A stretch of DNA of 64,000 bases from Oasisia sp. SBJ-2009 (lineage: Eukaryota > Annelida > Polychaeta > Sabellida > Siboglinidae). Location: the NCBI GenBank assembly GCA_964017155.1, contig OZ024860.1:47489252-47553251 (forward strand), in the 5' to 3' direction. The notes under the pieces were generated by a model that saw nothing but the letters and a program-made list of their open reading frames with translations, made no database searches and was not told the origin of the DNA. Positions within the stretch are counted from its first letter, which is position 1. The number at the start of each line of letters is the position of its first letter. This document shows, piece after piece, positions 12,801-22,046 of this stretch. A program made the translations under genes and the position numbers.

Positions 12801-12929
12801 GCCGACGAAGACATGAAATGTAACTGCCACAGCCTGCCAGCGACAACGACAGTGGCGACACCTACAGCTGCGAAGACGTCCGCGAACAAACACAGCAGCA
12901 GCAGCAGCTTACCGAACACAAAGGTGTGA
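118..12929 (+). CDS. kibra: KIBRA/WWC-family protein, 3' part of gene (15 exons)
   Basis: KIBRA is a cytoplasmic/apical-cortex scaffold that works with Merlin and Expanded to activate Hippo (LATS/Warts) signalling. Joining exons 118-207, 782-1561, 2406-2471, 2979-3065, 3663-3849, 4515-4664, 5882-6018, 6588-6703, 7163-7245, 8267-8521, 9086-9178, 10030-10198, 11053-11126, 12012-12145 and 12722-12929 keeps one frame (875 codons plus TGA), all with GT-AG junctions. Recognisable blocks in family order: coiled-coil end, STLSMSSGSSRGSLGS, VSAAVSDESVAGDSGVYEA, a C2 domain (about residues 305-440), an acidic run, RRSQTFSP, LNRSDSDS, IERRSLRFKK and FRRKMAFFT near the end. Human KIBRA is about 1,110 residues, so the WW domains and most of the coiled coil lie upstream of the window. 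Introns 208-781, 3066-3662, 3850-4514, 6019-6587 and 12146-12721 show nothing else I recognise. Identity is very secure; individual splice sites are predictions. Confidence 0.96.
782..1561 (+). CDS. kibra: kibra exon: Ser-rich central linker
   Basis: A 780-bp exon, the largest in the gene. It starts with the Ser/Gly block (STLSMSSGSSRGSLGS) and carries a Pro-directed serine cluster (PPLSPISESSSG). It ends with VSAAVSDESVAGDSGVYEA, a signature nearly identical to vertebrate KIBRA just before the C2 domain. The middle is divergent and probably disordered. The donor is ag|gtatgt; reading on into the intron would add an unrelated hydrophobic tail, so the exon ends here. Confidence 0.93.
2094..2354. 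repeat. Minisatellite, about 17-bp unit (kibra intron)
   Basis: Imperfect tandem copies of a unit like ggggtcatgttgtatgt, with variable G-run length. The array lies about 50 bp upstream of the acceptor of the exon at 2406. Open frames across it are repeat artefacts. Confidence 0.93.
2406..2471 (+). CDS. kibra: kibra exon: start of C2 domain
   Basis: A 22-codon exon after a tttcag acceptor. It encodes the lead-in and first beta strand of the C2 domain (AQVQIKLK), matching the family pattern AQVQIxLxY. It is followed by a gtgagc donor and keeps phase with both neighbours. Confidence 0.88.
2590..2733. repeat. Minisatellite, 36 bp x 4 (kibra intron)
   Basis: Four nearly identical 36-bp units starting at ctctaggagcagtgtcacc. 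Each contains the short inverted repeat gtcaccatgatgtgac, so each unit can form a small hairpin. Confidence 0.92.
2979..3065 (+). CDS. kibra: kibra exon: C2 domain strand region
   Basis: A 29-codon exon encoding YEGLNSELHIGIEQARNLAA, the 'L-x-I-x-I-x-Q-A-R-N-L' pattern of C2 strand 2. Acceptor ttgcag, donor gtaagt. Confidence 0.9.
3663..3849 (+). CDS. kibra: kibra exon: core of C2 domain
   Basis: Encodes the middle C2 strands: VCIKAALLPS, then a T(Q/K)..R-D-L-R-H-P-K-F-N-Q-T-F segment and the W-S-V-N-E..EECL stretch. Vertebrate KIBRA has the same order (VAVLPSS, FNDVFRVAI, REECLAG). Acceptor tgtag, donor ctg|gtaggt. Confidence 0.92.
4515..4664 (+). CDS. kibra: kibra exon: end of C2 domain
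   Basis: Encodes GCAQVSLASFDPRRISIEWY and then NVLSFKFMQ. This matches the family's 'G-x-Q-I-S-L-A-D....WYNLL' closing strands. The exon continues into a Ser/Thr-rich linker. Acceptor ccag, donor gtaagt, phase 0 on both sides. Confidence 0.92.
5137..5878. repeat. Minisatellite, 27-bp unit, abutting exon acceptor
   Basis: About 27 copies of a 27-bp unit (core gtcaaatgagacatttgctg). The last copy reads straight into the tgtgcag acceptor of the kibra exon at 5882, so the local 3' splice-site context is repeat sequence. Because 27 is a multiple of 3, long open frames appear on both strands; I do not call them genes. Confidence 0.95.
5882..6018 (+). CDS. kibra: kibra exon: post-C2 helical segment
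   Basis: Encodes AADQVEQLLQASSRQLRQV, resembling the helical segment that follows the C2 domain in vertebrate WWC proteins, and then a Ser-rich stretch. The acceptor (tgtgcag) is reached directly from a 27-bp minisatellite with no unique spacer. Confidence 0.87.
6588..6703 (+). CDS. kibra: kibra exon: Ser/Thr-rich linker
   Basis: Encodes a polar low-complexity linker (EESSDESTIISSRTSTLTRS). The phase is consistent with both neighbours, acceptor atgcag, donor g|gtacgg. It is supported by frame and position rather than by strong family similarity. Confidence 0.8.
6820..6910. repeat. (TA)n microsatellite in kibra intron
   Basis: An alternating TA run with a few C interruptions, in the intron between the exons at 6588 and 7163. 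Confidence 0.9.
7163..7245 (+). CDS. kibra: kibra exon: acidic segment with tandem donors
   Basis: Encodes an acidic segment (GGESGEDEEERDTCIE), probably the counterpart of the Glu-rich stretch in vertebrate KIBRA. The donor at 7246 is repeated at 7276 and 7306 in a 30-bp tandem duplication. The two downstream donors would add 10 or 20 residues in frame without a stop. The exon end given is the first donor. Confidence 0.83.
7246..7325 (+). repeat. 30-bp tandem repeat carrying splice donors
   Basis: Two full 30-bp units and one 20-bp partial. Each starts with the donor gtaggtggc; the full ones end in ctgtattgag, a near copy of the last ten exon bases (gtgtatcgag). It therefore duplicates the exon-intron junction. 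Confidence 0.93.
7326..7770. repeat. Dispersed AT-rich repeat, copy 1
   Basis: About 440 bp beginning with an AAT-rich run and ttggtatagcaccacatc. It matches a second copy at 11576-11968 in the same orientation over most of its length, with substitutions and small indels. It is non-coding. The TATAGCAC/GTGGCGCTTCAC motif suggests a SINE-type or other short interspersed element. Confidence 0.88.
8267..8521 (+). CDS. kibra: kibra exon: acidic run and RRSQTFSP block
   Basis: Eighty-five codons containing the acidic run NEDEDEDES, a Cys/His-rich patch (ETNTECHCSHGHGG) not obvious in vertebrates, and the conserved SIRRSQTFSP block. It ends CDYICK, leading into LNRSDSDS. Acceptor ttgtag, donor aag|gtgggg. 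Confidence 0.92.
8621..8835. repeat. Degenerate tandem repeat with GTCCC/GGGAC hairpins
   Basis: Three divergent copies, about 80-110 bp apart, of a block containing caggtgtcc-ccatc-gagggac (near 8643, 8737 and 8808). Each holds a short inverted repeat (gtcccc...gaggggac type). It lies in the intron after the exon at 8267. Confidence 0.75.
9086..9178 (+). CDS. kibra: kibra exon: aPKC-site region
   Basis: Thirty-one codons: LNRSDSDSAVKYRRGPFQRS followed by AIERRSLRFKK. Human KIBRA has FVRNSLERRSVRMKR here, the segment reported to bind and be phosphorylated by atypical PKC. The serine after ERR is conserved; the preceding serine is alanine here. Acceptor ttgcag, donor gtaggt. Confidence 0.93.
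9404..9800. repeat. Minisatellite, about 27-bp unit (kibra intron)
   Basis: Tandem copies of a unit like ggtatgttacacattatgtg. It is regular at the left end and decays to the right. It lies wholly within the intron between the exons at 9086 and 10030. Confidence 0.92.
10030..10198 (+). CDS. kibra: kibra exon: C-terminal coiled coil
   Basis: Encodes SRTSIDLELDFQASQTRLSQ then LNDEIARLKDLKRRFEEMKA, matching the family's (T)SLDLELDLQAT....L..EI..LKELKEQLE. The donor (aaag|gtgtgt) is the first of about 20 tandem copies. Reading past it gives G-V-stop at once. Confidence 0.92.
10187..10690 (+). repeat. 25-bp minisatellite made of exon end plus splice donor
   Basis: About 20 copies of a 25-bp unit whose core is gaaggctaaag|gtgtgtgag. 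This is the last part of the kibra exon ending at 10198 together with its donor. The array starts inside the exon end and runs into the intron. Some units read atttgatg instead of agttgatg, and one carries an extra gtgt. Confidence 0.95.
11053..11126 (+). CDS. kibra: kibra exon: PEWFTENEKL segment
   Basis: A short exon encoding DGEPPEWFTENEKLQHFLTE. The human counterpart is LPQWLREDERFRLLL. Acceptor ctgtag, donor ctg|gtaagt; it fits phase on both sides. Confidence 0.88.
11298..11463 (+). mobile_element. SINE 3' body, plus orientation (in kibra intron)
   Basis: It contains ttgctccagttcact and later atgcttcccagagaagtc followed by gaacaggtctgtt. The same blocks occur in the same order in the SINEs at 52068-52378 and 54676-54921 (both minus strand). 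The tRNA-like head is missing. Confidence 0.8.
11576..11968. repeat. Dispersed AT-rich repeat, copy 2
   Basis: The second copy of the repeat at 7326-7770, same orientation, starting ttggtatagcaccacatcc and ending near gtattgataatattacc. It lies in the intron just upstream of the kibra exon at 12012. It differs from copy 1 by scattered substitutions and several indels, so it is not a recent duplication. Confidence 0.88.
12012..12145 (+). CDS. kibra: kibra exon: C-terminal charged helix
   Basis: Encodes a charged helix (RVDEKAEKYLRKVMREVKQL) ending in EVLSFR. This corresponds to the human 'MRAAAKDVHRLRGQ...PEVQSFR' segment. Acceptor ttgacag, donor cg|gtaggt. Confidence 0.92.
12722..12929 (+). 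CDS. kibra: kibra last exon and stop
   Basis: Encodes RKMAFFTSVNMNVPVIVSES; human has REKMAFFTRPRMNIPAL. The human protein ends soon after this point. Here there are about 50 more residues: an acidic run, a Thr/Ala-rich segment and a poly-Ser run. The protein ends in NTKV, which fits a class I PDZ-binding C-terminus (S/T-x-hydrophobic); human KIBRA also ends in a PDZ-type ligand. A gtgtga sequence overlaps the stop, so a further exon cannot be excluded. Confidence 0.92.
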
Positions 12930-15834
12930 CGACTTGGTCATGTGACTTGGTTTTAAGTCGGTGTAAGTCACGCCAGGCTACGCGTGCGTGGAGGGGTACC
13001 GTGGTGGGTGTTTCAACTGGACTCCCTGTATGGCAATGCCAGTGCCAGTGTGTTGACGTGGTCAAGGTCAAGTTGGGGTACGCCAGGAGACTGGTCAACA
13101 GTTCGAAATGACGATGGATTTGTGTCGTTTCACAAATTACCACTGTTGGTAACAGTTCGACATGTACGATCCATAAGCGATAACGTTAGTGCATCGCCAC
13201 ATTGGCCCTACCAAAGATGAGGTGTTATTGACAGCGTAAGGCTCATGATGTCTATGCAAAGAACAGACGTGGAGCTCCAGCAAGAACTCACATGGACTGT
13301 CATCTGATATGTGACGTGTGTCATGTGACAGTGGCATACCGAAGTGACAAGTTGTGATACAGTTCGTGGCAGATGGCTTTGTCTAGAAAGAGAATTGGTC
13401 ACGGTTAAGGCTATTGCTCGGAAGATCAGTCGTTTCGCCGATTAATTCTGTTGCAAGTTCACGTGATAGAATTGGATTAACAGCACACCACAGTTTTTCC
13501 ATTGTGCTAGAACGGTGCATCTAGCATGACCGTAAGAGGCTGATGTTGTTTTGTTGCACGGAGTAATCAGGATGGATTTTAAATCGATCATCTGCAGCAG
13601 GACTGAAACTGTTAGTCTTCCCACTCTGTCTCTGTCAGGGACAGCAGCGATTTAATTTCCAGGTGTAAGCAAAATGTGGATACCACAATGGTTGTATCGA
13701 GTGGAGACGTCACTTCCGGCAAAGTTTGTGTATTTTTCTACAATGGATATTCACTTGGTATGCCTTGTCGTCACATTGTGCGTAACTGAAATGTATGCGC
13801 AATGTCACTTATAATCAGTGACATTATTTATCCATCACGATTCCATTGTGTAAATTCGCAACTTCCCCAAATATGTGAAACTTTACATAGATGGGGTTGT
13901 TTGTCACCGGGTATCGTGGGTAAACACCACAGTGCTTCCACCTAGTGAGTGAATCATGTTAATGGAAATTGACGATATTAGCAATTTCAGATCGTAAGTC
14001 CCATACCACTTGAGGTGGTGGTTGTGTGGTAAGAAAATGACATTGTTTTGGACTTTGGTTTCTGATGACATCATCTGTGCTGGTACCAGAGTTACGTTGA
14101 GACGATTTTACAACGTTGAGTAGCTGGATAGGTCAGTCCGCAATGTGCCCCGATTGTCGAACTGTTTCGGACTAGAATTTTTATTTTGTTTAATTACGCG
14201 TCAAACGCACTGTTGAGCGTCGAATCCAACGTTTAGATTTTAAGATGGTTATCCACGTACGCTAGTCTTATTTTGTTAAACGACGGTTTAGTTTCTGATG
14301 TGGTCGCGCATGAGCGACCGACCGCGTCACGTGTCCGTTTATGTAGTCGATGTGTATTCAGTTGTTAACTCCCAAAGATACACTATAACGATTGAGACCA
14401 TTTCCAGTTGCGGAAGGCTTGTGCACTTGTTACAGTTCTCAGTGTTTTGTTCACTATCGACACTTCCATTTCATCAGCTAAGGCCGGTTTTCACAAGCAA
14501 TTGCCACCCAGTTGATCACATGACTACAGATCGCACAACCACATACGACAGTAACTGTTTCAGAATATTGCAGTTTGCCTCCGTCACAGTCAAGATAATT
14601 TACTTTACATAATATTTGCCAACTTAACATGTTTATATAACACTATTATATGTATTACATATGCAATTGTTCCAAGACATACTAAATCAACATATCACGC
14701 ATGCAGTTTTTATCTCAACTAATTTTGCCTTGTTTTTTGCAAAGACAAAACACTGCACCAAAATTTGAAACAAATATATATATATAAAAATAATATAAAA
14801 ATTACATATGTAACACAATGTCTGAACACTCAGCGTGTTCAGCATCAATTTTTGATAATTTGAAGTACCCCCATGCTAAGCATGCTAATATGATGTTTTA
14901 ACTATGTGCATTTCTACAATTATTGGCTAATTTGACACTAATCCAAACTCACACCAACAAGACTCGGTGGGCAAAATTGCTTGTGTAAGCCGGTGGTGAG
15001 GAATAATCGTAAACCTGTTGGCATTACTGTCATTTCATTGGCTCACCGGTATGTGTATAGTCACGTGACATGTTAGAAACGAATGTGATTTATGACACAT
15101 GCAATGTATATACGAAACATGTTTATAGCATCTTTTGCCACACAGGTTTACTGTAAAGACCGTATTTTGTAATTATGCAAGTATTTGTAATAATCATGAA
15201 TGCGCTGATACGTCAGTAAAACGAATATGTATTTAACAGTGTTGTATTGGTTTTATTTTGTTGGTACATCTATCCCAATTTATGCATGTAGACTAGGGTT
15301 TTTCGAAAAGCAGCCATTTTAATTTTAAATGCTATGAATTATTACTAGTGTGATAAAATAGTGATATGACTTTTCATAAGATGTACACAACTCACAATAT
15401 AAGAATATTGGGATTCGTAAACGAGTTTTGCAGTTTAAAATTGCCACTGAATAGCTTAGAAATGTCGCCTATTGCACGTCCTTAAGACTTAGGAACAGTG
15501 TCCAATTACACTCCAATGTGGCTCAGTTAAAACCCTTCCAGTCCAGAGACCCATAAAAATCTCAAACGTGATCTATTCAAGCGGAATCCTTTTGCGACAT
15601 GCATGACATATTCACTGGGACGGTAGATGCAGATGCACTTTGCATCAACTCTAAGTTGTCATGTGTGCCTACTAGATACACCCAGTCAAAAACTATTAAC
15701 GAAAAGAGGAAACTTGGTTAAGAACAAATTCTTTCTGTTCCAGAATTATAGATGATTGGAACTCAATAAATGTAAAACTTCATCGCCAGCACTTTTTTTT
15801 AGCTCCAAACTGTTTCGTCTCTGCATAGATATAA

Positions 15835-15905
15835 ATGTGTTATATCTTGCATAGATATAAATGTTTTATATCTTGCATAGATATAAATGTTTTATATCTA
15901 TGGTC
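15835..15905. repeat. About 31-bp tandem repeat, AT-rich
   Basis: Units of the form gatataaatgttttatatct separated by tgcata: two adjacent copies with a third preceding partial copy. Each unit is itself partly palindromic (agatata...tatatct). Confidence 0.85.
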
Positions 15906-16856
15906 TACAAAAACATGAATTCCTGAAAAAATATTCACCTGGTTCGCTAGATGGCAGCACAAAAATACAACGCTGTTGTAGTTTAGCCGCCGCAAGGTGG
16001 CAGCACGTTTGGCGCGGATGCCTGCCGAAGAGTCCAGACTTCTGCAGTTTACAAACAACAATATAAAATATATAGTAAAAAAAATCAAAATTTCAGAAAT
16101 GTGGGATTCACATAGATAACAGAAAGGTTGAACTATCGATACACCATAGACCTGACTGTCCCTCTGACGCCTAGAGCCAATTTTCTGGATGGCAATATTT
16201 GTGATTCTATGATCGTAGCGTAATTCCCAATATTATGTTATCATTAGTATGCTACGTTGCCTATAAGAGAACAATCTAGATTAATATCACTAGCTAATAA
16301 CGCTGCTGTCGCAAGAAACTGAACTACGAATAAGTTAAAAAAAAAACTACACCGTACCCAGGAATCACAATGGCGACTTTCTGGATGTTAATATCGTCCT
16401 TTATTTTGTAATAGTCTAGCCTGTAGGCCATGTTTTAACCTTCACCCATTATGTAAAACTCACCTGGTCACTGCGATAAGTATCGCCCCGTGGAAACAAC
16501 AACCCGGAATGAGGCAAGTAAAATAGGTCGACTGAACAGTGTTTGGTTCTCAGGTCACTTTCGTACAAGCCTGCGGCAGAACTGTTTCCTGAAATATTAT
16601 TATAAACCAGTTCCGGGTTGTCGCAGCTATGAATTCAACGAACTAGTACTAATTTGTTATCTAGCCAAACTTGTTTGCGGTTTTTAATTTGTCCGTACAG
16701 TGTGGGAACACACGGAATAAAGCTAGGCAAGTGACCTATTTAATTTATCATTTAAAACGTACGGTTTTAAATGTGGAAACGATGAACTACATTGTAGAAG
16801 GAGCAATTATTTAATTAACACCTAGACATATTTTAAATAATAATCTTTGTTGTTGA

Positions 16857-16888
<32 letters not shown>

Positions 16889-17391
16889 CCACCGCCACTG
16901 GTGTCGTCAACGGGCCGTAGCTGGTGGCTATGTTGACTCATCAGGATATTCAATGGTGAACGATGACATGGCAGATATGTTTTGTTTCCATACAAACTAA
17001 CCACTGTGAGTCTCTTCTCAAAGTATTAATTTATTTCCTCTGATTTCACCTCAGAGCTACTGGCGTATGTTGTATACGTGTTATTCTGTACACCGGTGGC
17101 TCTGGACAAAGCGACATCGAGGCACGTTCACACTAGTTAACCCCACGGCACTTATTTACCCTGTGACCTGGTGCGAGGCACTACCACAGGACAACCGGAC
17201 TTGGTAAATGTCCAGGGTTCATGTTTTGGACACCAGTTGCTTGGATAACTGTAGTTGATTGCATTGGTGTGTATTTGGTTGCGTGGGCGCAACGCCAACG
17301 CATTGGTAGCAATTAACTGTATGATTATAATCTTTTGTATCAACTTGCTGTGTTTGATGTGATTCCAGTTGCAAGTTTTGAGCAACGAATG

Positions 17392-17495
<104 letters not shown>

Positions 17496-17593
17496 AATAT
17501 GGTGGGGGTGGGTGGGTGTATATGTGTGTTGTGTGCATATGTATGGGTACGAGTGTGGGCGAGTGAGCGTGTGTACATAAGTACACGCGTTTG

Positions 17594-17724
<131 letters not shown>

Positions 17725-19478
17725 TAACACGAAAGGTTGCGTCAACTCCATTATAAAACACGCAGTCACTCCAGTCAGGCTTTGGTGTGTTTACACAGAC
17801 CAGAGGTTTTTACCAAGGTAAGTTCAGGCCACCTTTGATGAGACACCTTGTATAGAACAATCACAGTGACGATTAGACACTAGCTTCGGTCCTTTACCTG
17901 AGACGACAGGGGCTCGTGTCCACCTGTAGCGCAGTTCCGGAGCGAGGGCAAATTTGCTCACTCCCTGTAATCTCTCATTGTCTGTGTGTTTCCGATGAGA
18001 TGACGTGTATGTCAAATAGGGCGGCCTATGTATAAATTAGGGGGTCCACACAGTATCTTATGCTATTTGCGGACGGTTTGCCCCCCGCCCCGTCACGCTT
18101 CGTGAAGCTGACATGTAGACCCGTCTTGGAATTACGTTCGCTTGGACGATGATTTAAACCTACTGGCGACCAACATCGTCATCATCGTCGCCATAGTCGT
18201 ATCTTTGTTATCAACTATGATGACAACGTCATCAATAGCATTGGATATCAGTCACGATTCCATTGTGCTAACATAGCGAAATACTGTTGCGAACTTGAAA
18301 ATATTGTACTTTCAAACTGAAAGATGGCAGTATAACCAGAGGGCACAATGCAGCATTAGTCACGGAACAGTGCAGGTTGAATAATGGAAAGTATCCATTC
18401 TCTCAAAGGACACTGAATGACTGGAACACGTTAAGTTATGATTGTATTAATGCTAGCAGTATGAATATGTTCTAAGCTAAAATTGACAGTGATCTGGCGA
18501 GGGTGGGTTATAAGTAAGTGGAAAATAGTCGGACTCTCAATAAGCCAAAGGTTGCCTTCTCCGCACGCCGTATGAATTGTATAGCTTTGGACGGAAATCT
18601 TGTTAAATCTCTACACTTATGTCAGTTCGTCTGCATCTATAATAACGTTATGCTGAACGTAATTGCCGTAAACACGACGTGTTTACATTATGTTAATTAT
18701 GACATCGATTAACATTTGGCTTATGCCGGACGTAAAGGTTTATGTAAGCGTTTGATGCCCAAATACGTTGCGTATATCAATGTTGTCATGGGGACGAGAA
18801 TGCAGCTACCTGATTGATTAAACGATGCGGGTGAACTGACACAAGTTTCAATGTTAATGGTTGTGTTGTGAAACACTGCAGCCTTTTGTCTGGTTAGACG
18901 TATAGTGGTCCAAGAAAGGGAATGAAGACTGAAAGAAAAACAAAACAGTGGACGTGAACGCCTGGAGAAGATGTTGTCTGACTGTGTCGAAGCTACTAAG
19001 TTTTTATTTACATTAGGAGAAATGCCGAAGTTGATTCTGGCGCAAACTAAACAGAATTTATGAATGATGTCACAAACACACACGTAAATTCGGATTTGTA
19101 ATTTTGTATCCGCCATCTTCTATTTGCAATATCGTGTTATGAACAACAGTATAAACAAGTGAAAATACTGTTTGCATTTAGAAACAGCATGTGCTTGAAC
19201 AGCATTGTTATAAAAGGTGCATACGTCTTAACAGTTACACATAAAATTGTGTCATTTCAAACTTACGCATGCGCACTTATCAGATTATGAATTACACCAA
19301 TTAGAGCTGTTTGATAATAAACGTTATTTTAATATAGACATTATAAAACAGTCCATATGTATATTGTGCGGTATACAATTATTCAAATGCAATGACTTAC
19401 TGTCATAAGCAATGACTACATAAGCAATGACTTTAAACATCGAGTCATAGAGATATCTACGAAATAAAGTCATGTAGG

Positions 19479-21464
19479 TTACAATATAAGATTGACAACT
19501 CTAAAAGTCAAATTTCGTATGCCTTGTATGTGGATCTCCCTCATATAGTCGGTATCAGGCGATTTTATCAATCTCACGATCGGTCGATTGAAAACCGGAG
19601 TGTTTTCCTTGAGTCGGTGATAGTAGTAGTCAGCGCCCGTCCCTCTACTCGACCTCAGAGGCAGAATCCTCTTACAAAAGTCGCTCACTTTCGACTCATA
19701 GGAAGCCGTACGAACCCGCAGTTGTCGTAGTCGCAAGGACGCTGGCGTTGCCGTCTCACCGGCTGACGTGTTCCGCTGACCGGAAGTGACGCCATCCGGA
19801 AGTAACCGTTGTTGCCACGAGACGGCGCTGCATGATCGACTGCGCGACTGCGCTGATCTGACCGGACGTCTGGGGGCGTATGAATCGACGACCGTACGTA
19901 GGAACGATGTTCGCCCCGCGCATGCGTTCGTATCGCGTCCGGAACGCTCACTTCCGGTTGTCGAACTGAACGTTCCCGAGGTGGTTGCATCTGTGGGCGG
20001 TAGGAAAAGGACGACGTGTGACACCTTGGAATGCATGGCCGTGGTCGGTCGGTGTGGAGCTGACACATTGGACAGTATCGACATCGGTCTGACATACATA
20101 CTATCGGCATTTGTGGCTTGTGTATATACGGTATAATTGGCTGCTATATCAATGTTATGCACCGTCTTTTTCGTTGGACAAACTTCCTCGTTAAATACGT
20201 CCTCGTCAGGATGTGGATGTGGAACTCCACCAGTGACAGTCTGTGTCGGATCTTCGTGGTCTACACGAGATGCGTGCTGTGTCTCCTGTGTGCAGACTCC
20301 TGCTTTTTCGTCGGCGGTTACGGTCAATGACACTGGATGTACGGCACCATGAGATGGCGCTGTCATGTCTGAGTCAGCCACCGTAGTTACCGTTGGATTG
20401 TTTGAATCATCAGTAACAGTTGTCGTTTGAGTGCGTGAAGCATCAATAGTCTTTATGATGTTTGCAGCATCTACGTTTGCAGCACCAATAACGGGTGTCG
20501 TTCTAATGTTTGCAGCATCAACATTGCATGCCGTTGTTCTGTATACAATGTTAACACCGGCTGTCGCTGGAGTACTTCCGGCCTTTGTAACTGGGGTTGG
20601 TCCGCTCGATTGGACAATTGATTGTTCACAGTTTACGTACGATTTTCGTGTCTCTTCCTCCCCAGCTAACGCTTGCGTATTCTCCACTCCGTCAGATAGC
20701 ATGTTCTGTGTCTCTTCATCATCGATCACTGACGTCACGGTTGTGTCCGAGCGTAAGGATTCACTGCCCAGTCGTTCAAATGCGGTGCGTGGTCTGCCAC
20801 TGTGTCCACGCCGACGATCGCCAAACTCGCTGAAGCAACCAGTCTCTTCTGTGAGGCCACGCGTGACGGCACTGTGCCGCTTGGAAGCACCGACGCGTGC
20901 CCCTGCCGTCTTGCACCGCAGCGGTCTTTCCTGCTTCGGACTGAGCATCTCGGAGCGCGCGTCGCTGTGACGACGAGACGCTGTCCTTGGACGCAACACG
21001 GACGCTCTTCCGGCGGAAGTGACCCTGTTAGTGTAGGCTACTTCCTCGATGCCTATGCCCTCCGTCGAAAGGCTCCCTCGCCGCTCTGCGAAGCCACTGC
21101 TGCTGCCCAGGCGAGAGTCGAGAAGCTGAGAGCGCGCGAGCTTCTTCTGGAAGCGGTCGGCGAGTTGCTTCTGGTCGGACGTGATCCGCGCCACGGCTGT
21201 TCGCTCGCAACGGGTAATACAACGGAGAGACTGACACAGTTTCGTTCCCTCCTGCTCGTTGGCACGACACACCTTGGGGGATCGCTCAGCCAACTTCGTG
21301 ATGCGAGGATTGTCGCTCGCAGTCACGACGATGTTGTCGTGACAAAGCATCGTTGAAGCGGTGAAGTTTGACGGGTTATCAGAACTATCCAACCGATGCC
21401 GCTGATGGGATTTTATGGCGCGTCTGATGTAACCTGTTGTGTGCGCATGCGTGGTTGCTATCAC
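19479..21464 (-). CDS. Intronless ORF, 661-aa Ser/Thr/Arg-rich hypothetical protein
   Basis: I do not recognise this protein. It is an uninterrupted 661-codon frame from ATG at 21464 to TAA at 19481, GC-richer than its surroundings and not made of tandem repeats, which argues for coding. The sequence is hydrophilic and probably disordered. A basic N-terminal part carries recurring R-P-R-T-A and K-R-H-S / R-R-H-S motifs (basophilic kinase-like sites). The middle is Thr/Ala-rich with NVDAANI occurring twice; the C-terminal part is Arg/Ser-rich. I see no signal peptide, membrane segment or catalytic motif. The first ATG in the frame is used; the true start could be further downstream. It could also be the large 3' exon of a spliced gene with upstream exons between 21.5 kb and the array at 22.0 kb. 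Confidence 0.6.
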   Translation of the reverse strand: MIATTHAHTTGYIRRAIKSHQRHRLDSSDNPSNFTASTMLCHDNIVVTASDNPRITKLAERSPKVCRANEQEGTKLCQSLRCITRCERTAVARITSDQKQLADRFQKKLARSQLLDSRLGSSSGFAERRGSLSTEGIGIEEVAYTNRVTSAGRASVLRPRTASRRHSDARSEMLSPKQERPLRCKTAGARVGASKRHSAVTRGLTEETGCFSEFGDRRRGHSGRPRTAFERLGSESLRSDTTVTSVIDDEETQNMLSDGVENTQALAGEEETRKSYVNCEQSIVQSSGPTPVTKAGSTPATAGVNIVYRTTACNVDAANIRTTPVIGAANVDAANIIKTIDASRTQTTTVTDDSNNPTVTTVADSDMTAPSHGAVHPVSLTVTADEKAGVCTQETQHASRVDHEDPTQTVTGGVPHPHPDEDVFNEEVCPTKKTVHNIDIAANYTVYTQATNADSMYVRPMSILSNVSAPHRPTTAMHSKVSHVVLFLPPTDATTSGTFSSTTGSERSGRDTNACAGRTSFLRTVVDSYAPRRPVRSAQSRSRSCSAVSWQQRLLPDGVTSGQRNTSAGETATPASLRLRQLRVRTASYESKVSDFCKRILPLRSSRGTGADYYYHRLKENTPVFNRPIVRLIKSPDTDYMREIHIQGIRNLTFRVVNLIL

Positions 21465-22034
21465 CTGATCGATAGCGACTTTGTGTTGTACAGTCTGACG
21501 TGTGCCACTGTTCCGATAGACATTGTAGAATGTCCCGGTCGTCGCTTCCCGGATACTCTGTCTGACGCCATCGACGACACTCGATCACTGCCACCAGTCT
21601 GGCAACGACATCGTCACAAACCAATAAATACATCGATCAAATCGTCGTTAGACAACTAAATCGCATTACGGTCGCGCTGGATAAAGTATTATTGACCGGT
21701 TACGCTTGTCATTTCCCGCGCGCCATGATCGATGTGTTGTGATGAAGGGCTACGGCCAAGAGGCGCAGTGTTTGTTGTTTCTAGGATTAATGTTGTTGTC
21801 GCAACAATGATCACAACAAGTAATCGAATGATCATTAGCGCCACCATTGGTCGTTGTTTTAGTCAACATTAGTAGACCCTATCAAAATGCGATCATGATT
21901 TAACCGGAAGCATTGTTTTCGCCTCTAAACACAATTAGAATTTCTTACTGGTGTCGCCGTTAAACGTGCATGTTTGTGGCTACGCTTTAATGTAAGTCCA
22001 GACGTGTAACTGTGATATCTTCTACCGTATATAC
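21465..22034. other. Upstream flank of the 661-aa ORF
   Basis: A non-repetitive, comparatively GC-rich stretch on the 5' side of the minus-strand ORF. It probably contains its promoter or 5' untranslated region, but I cannot point to a specific core-promoter motif. Confidence 0.4.
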
Positions 22035-22046
22035 ATGTATTGATAG

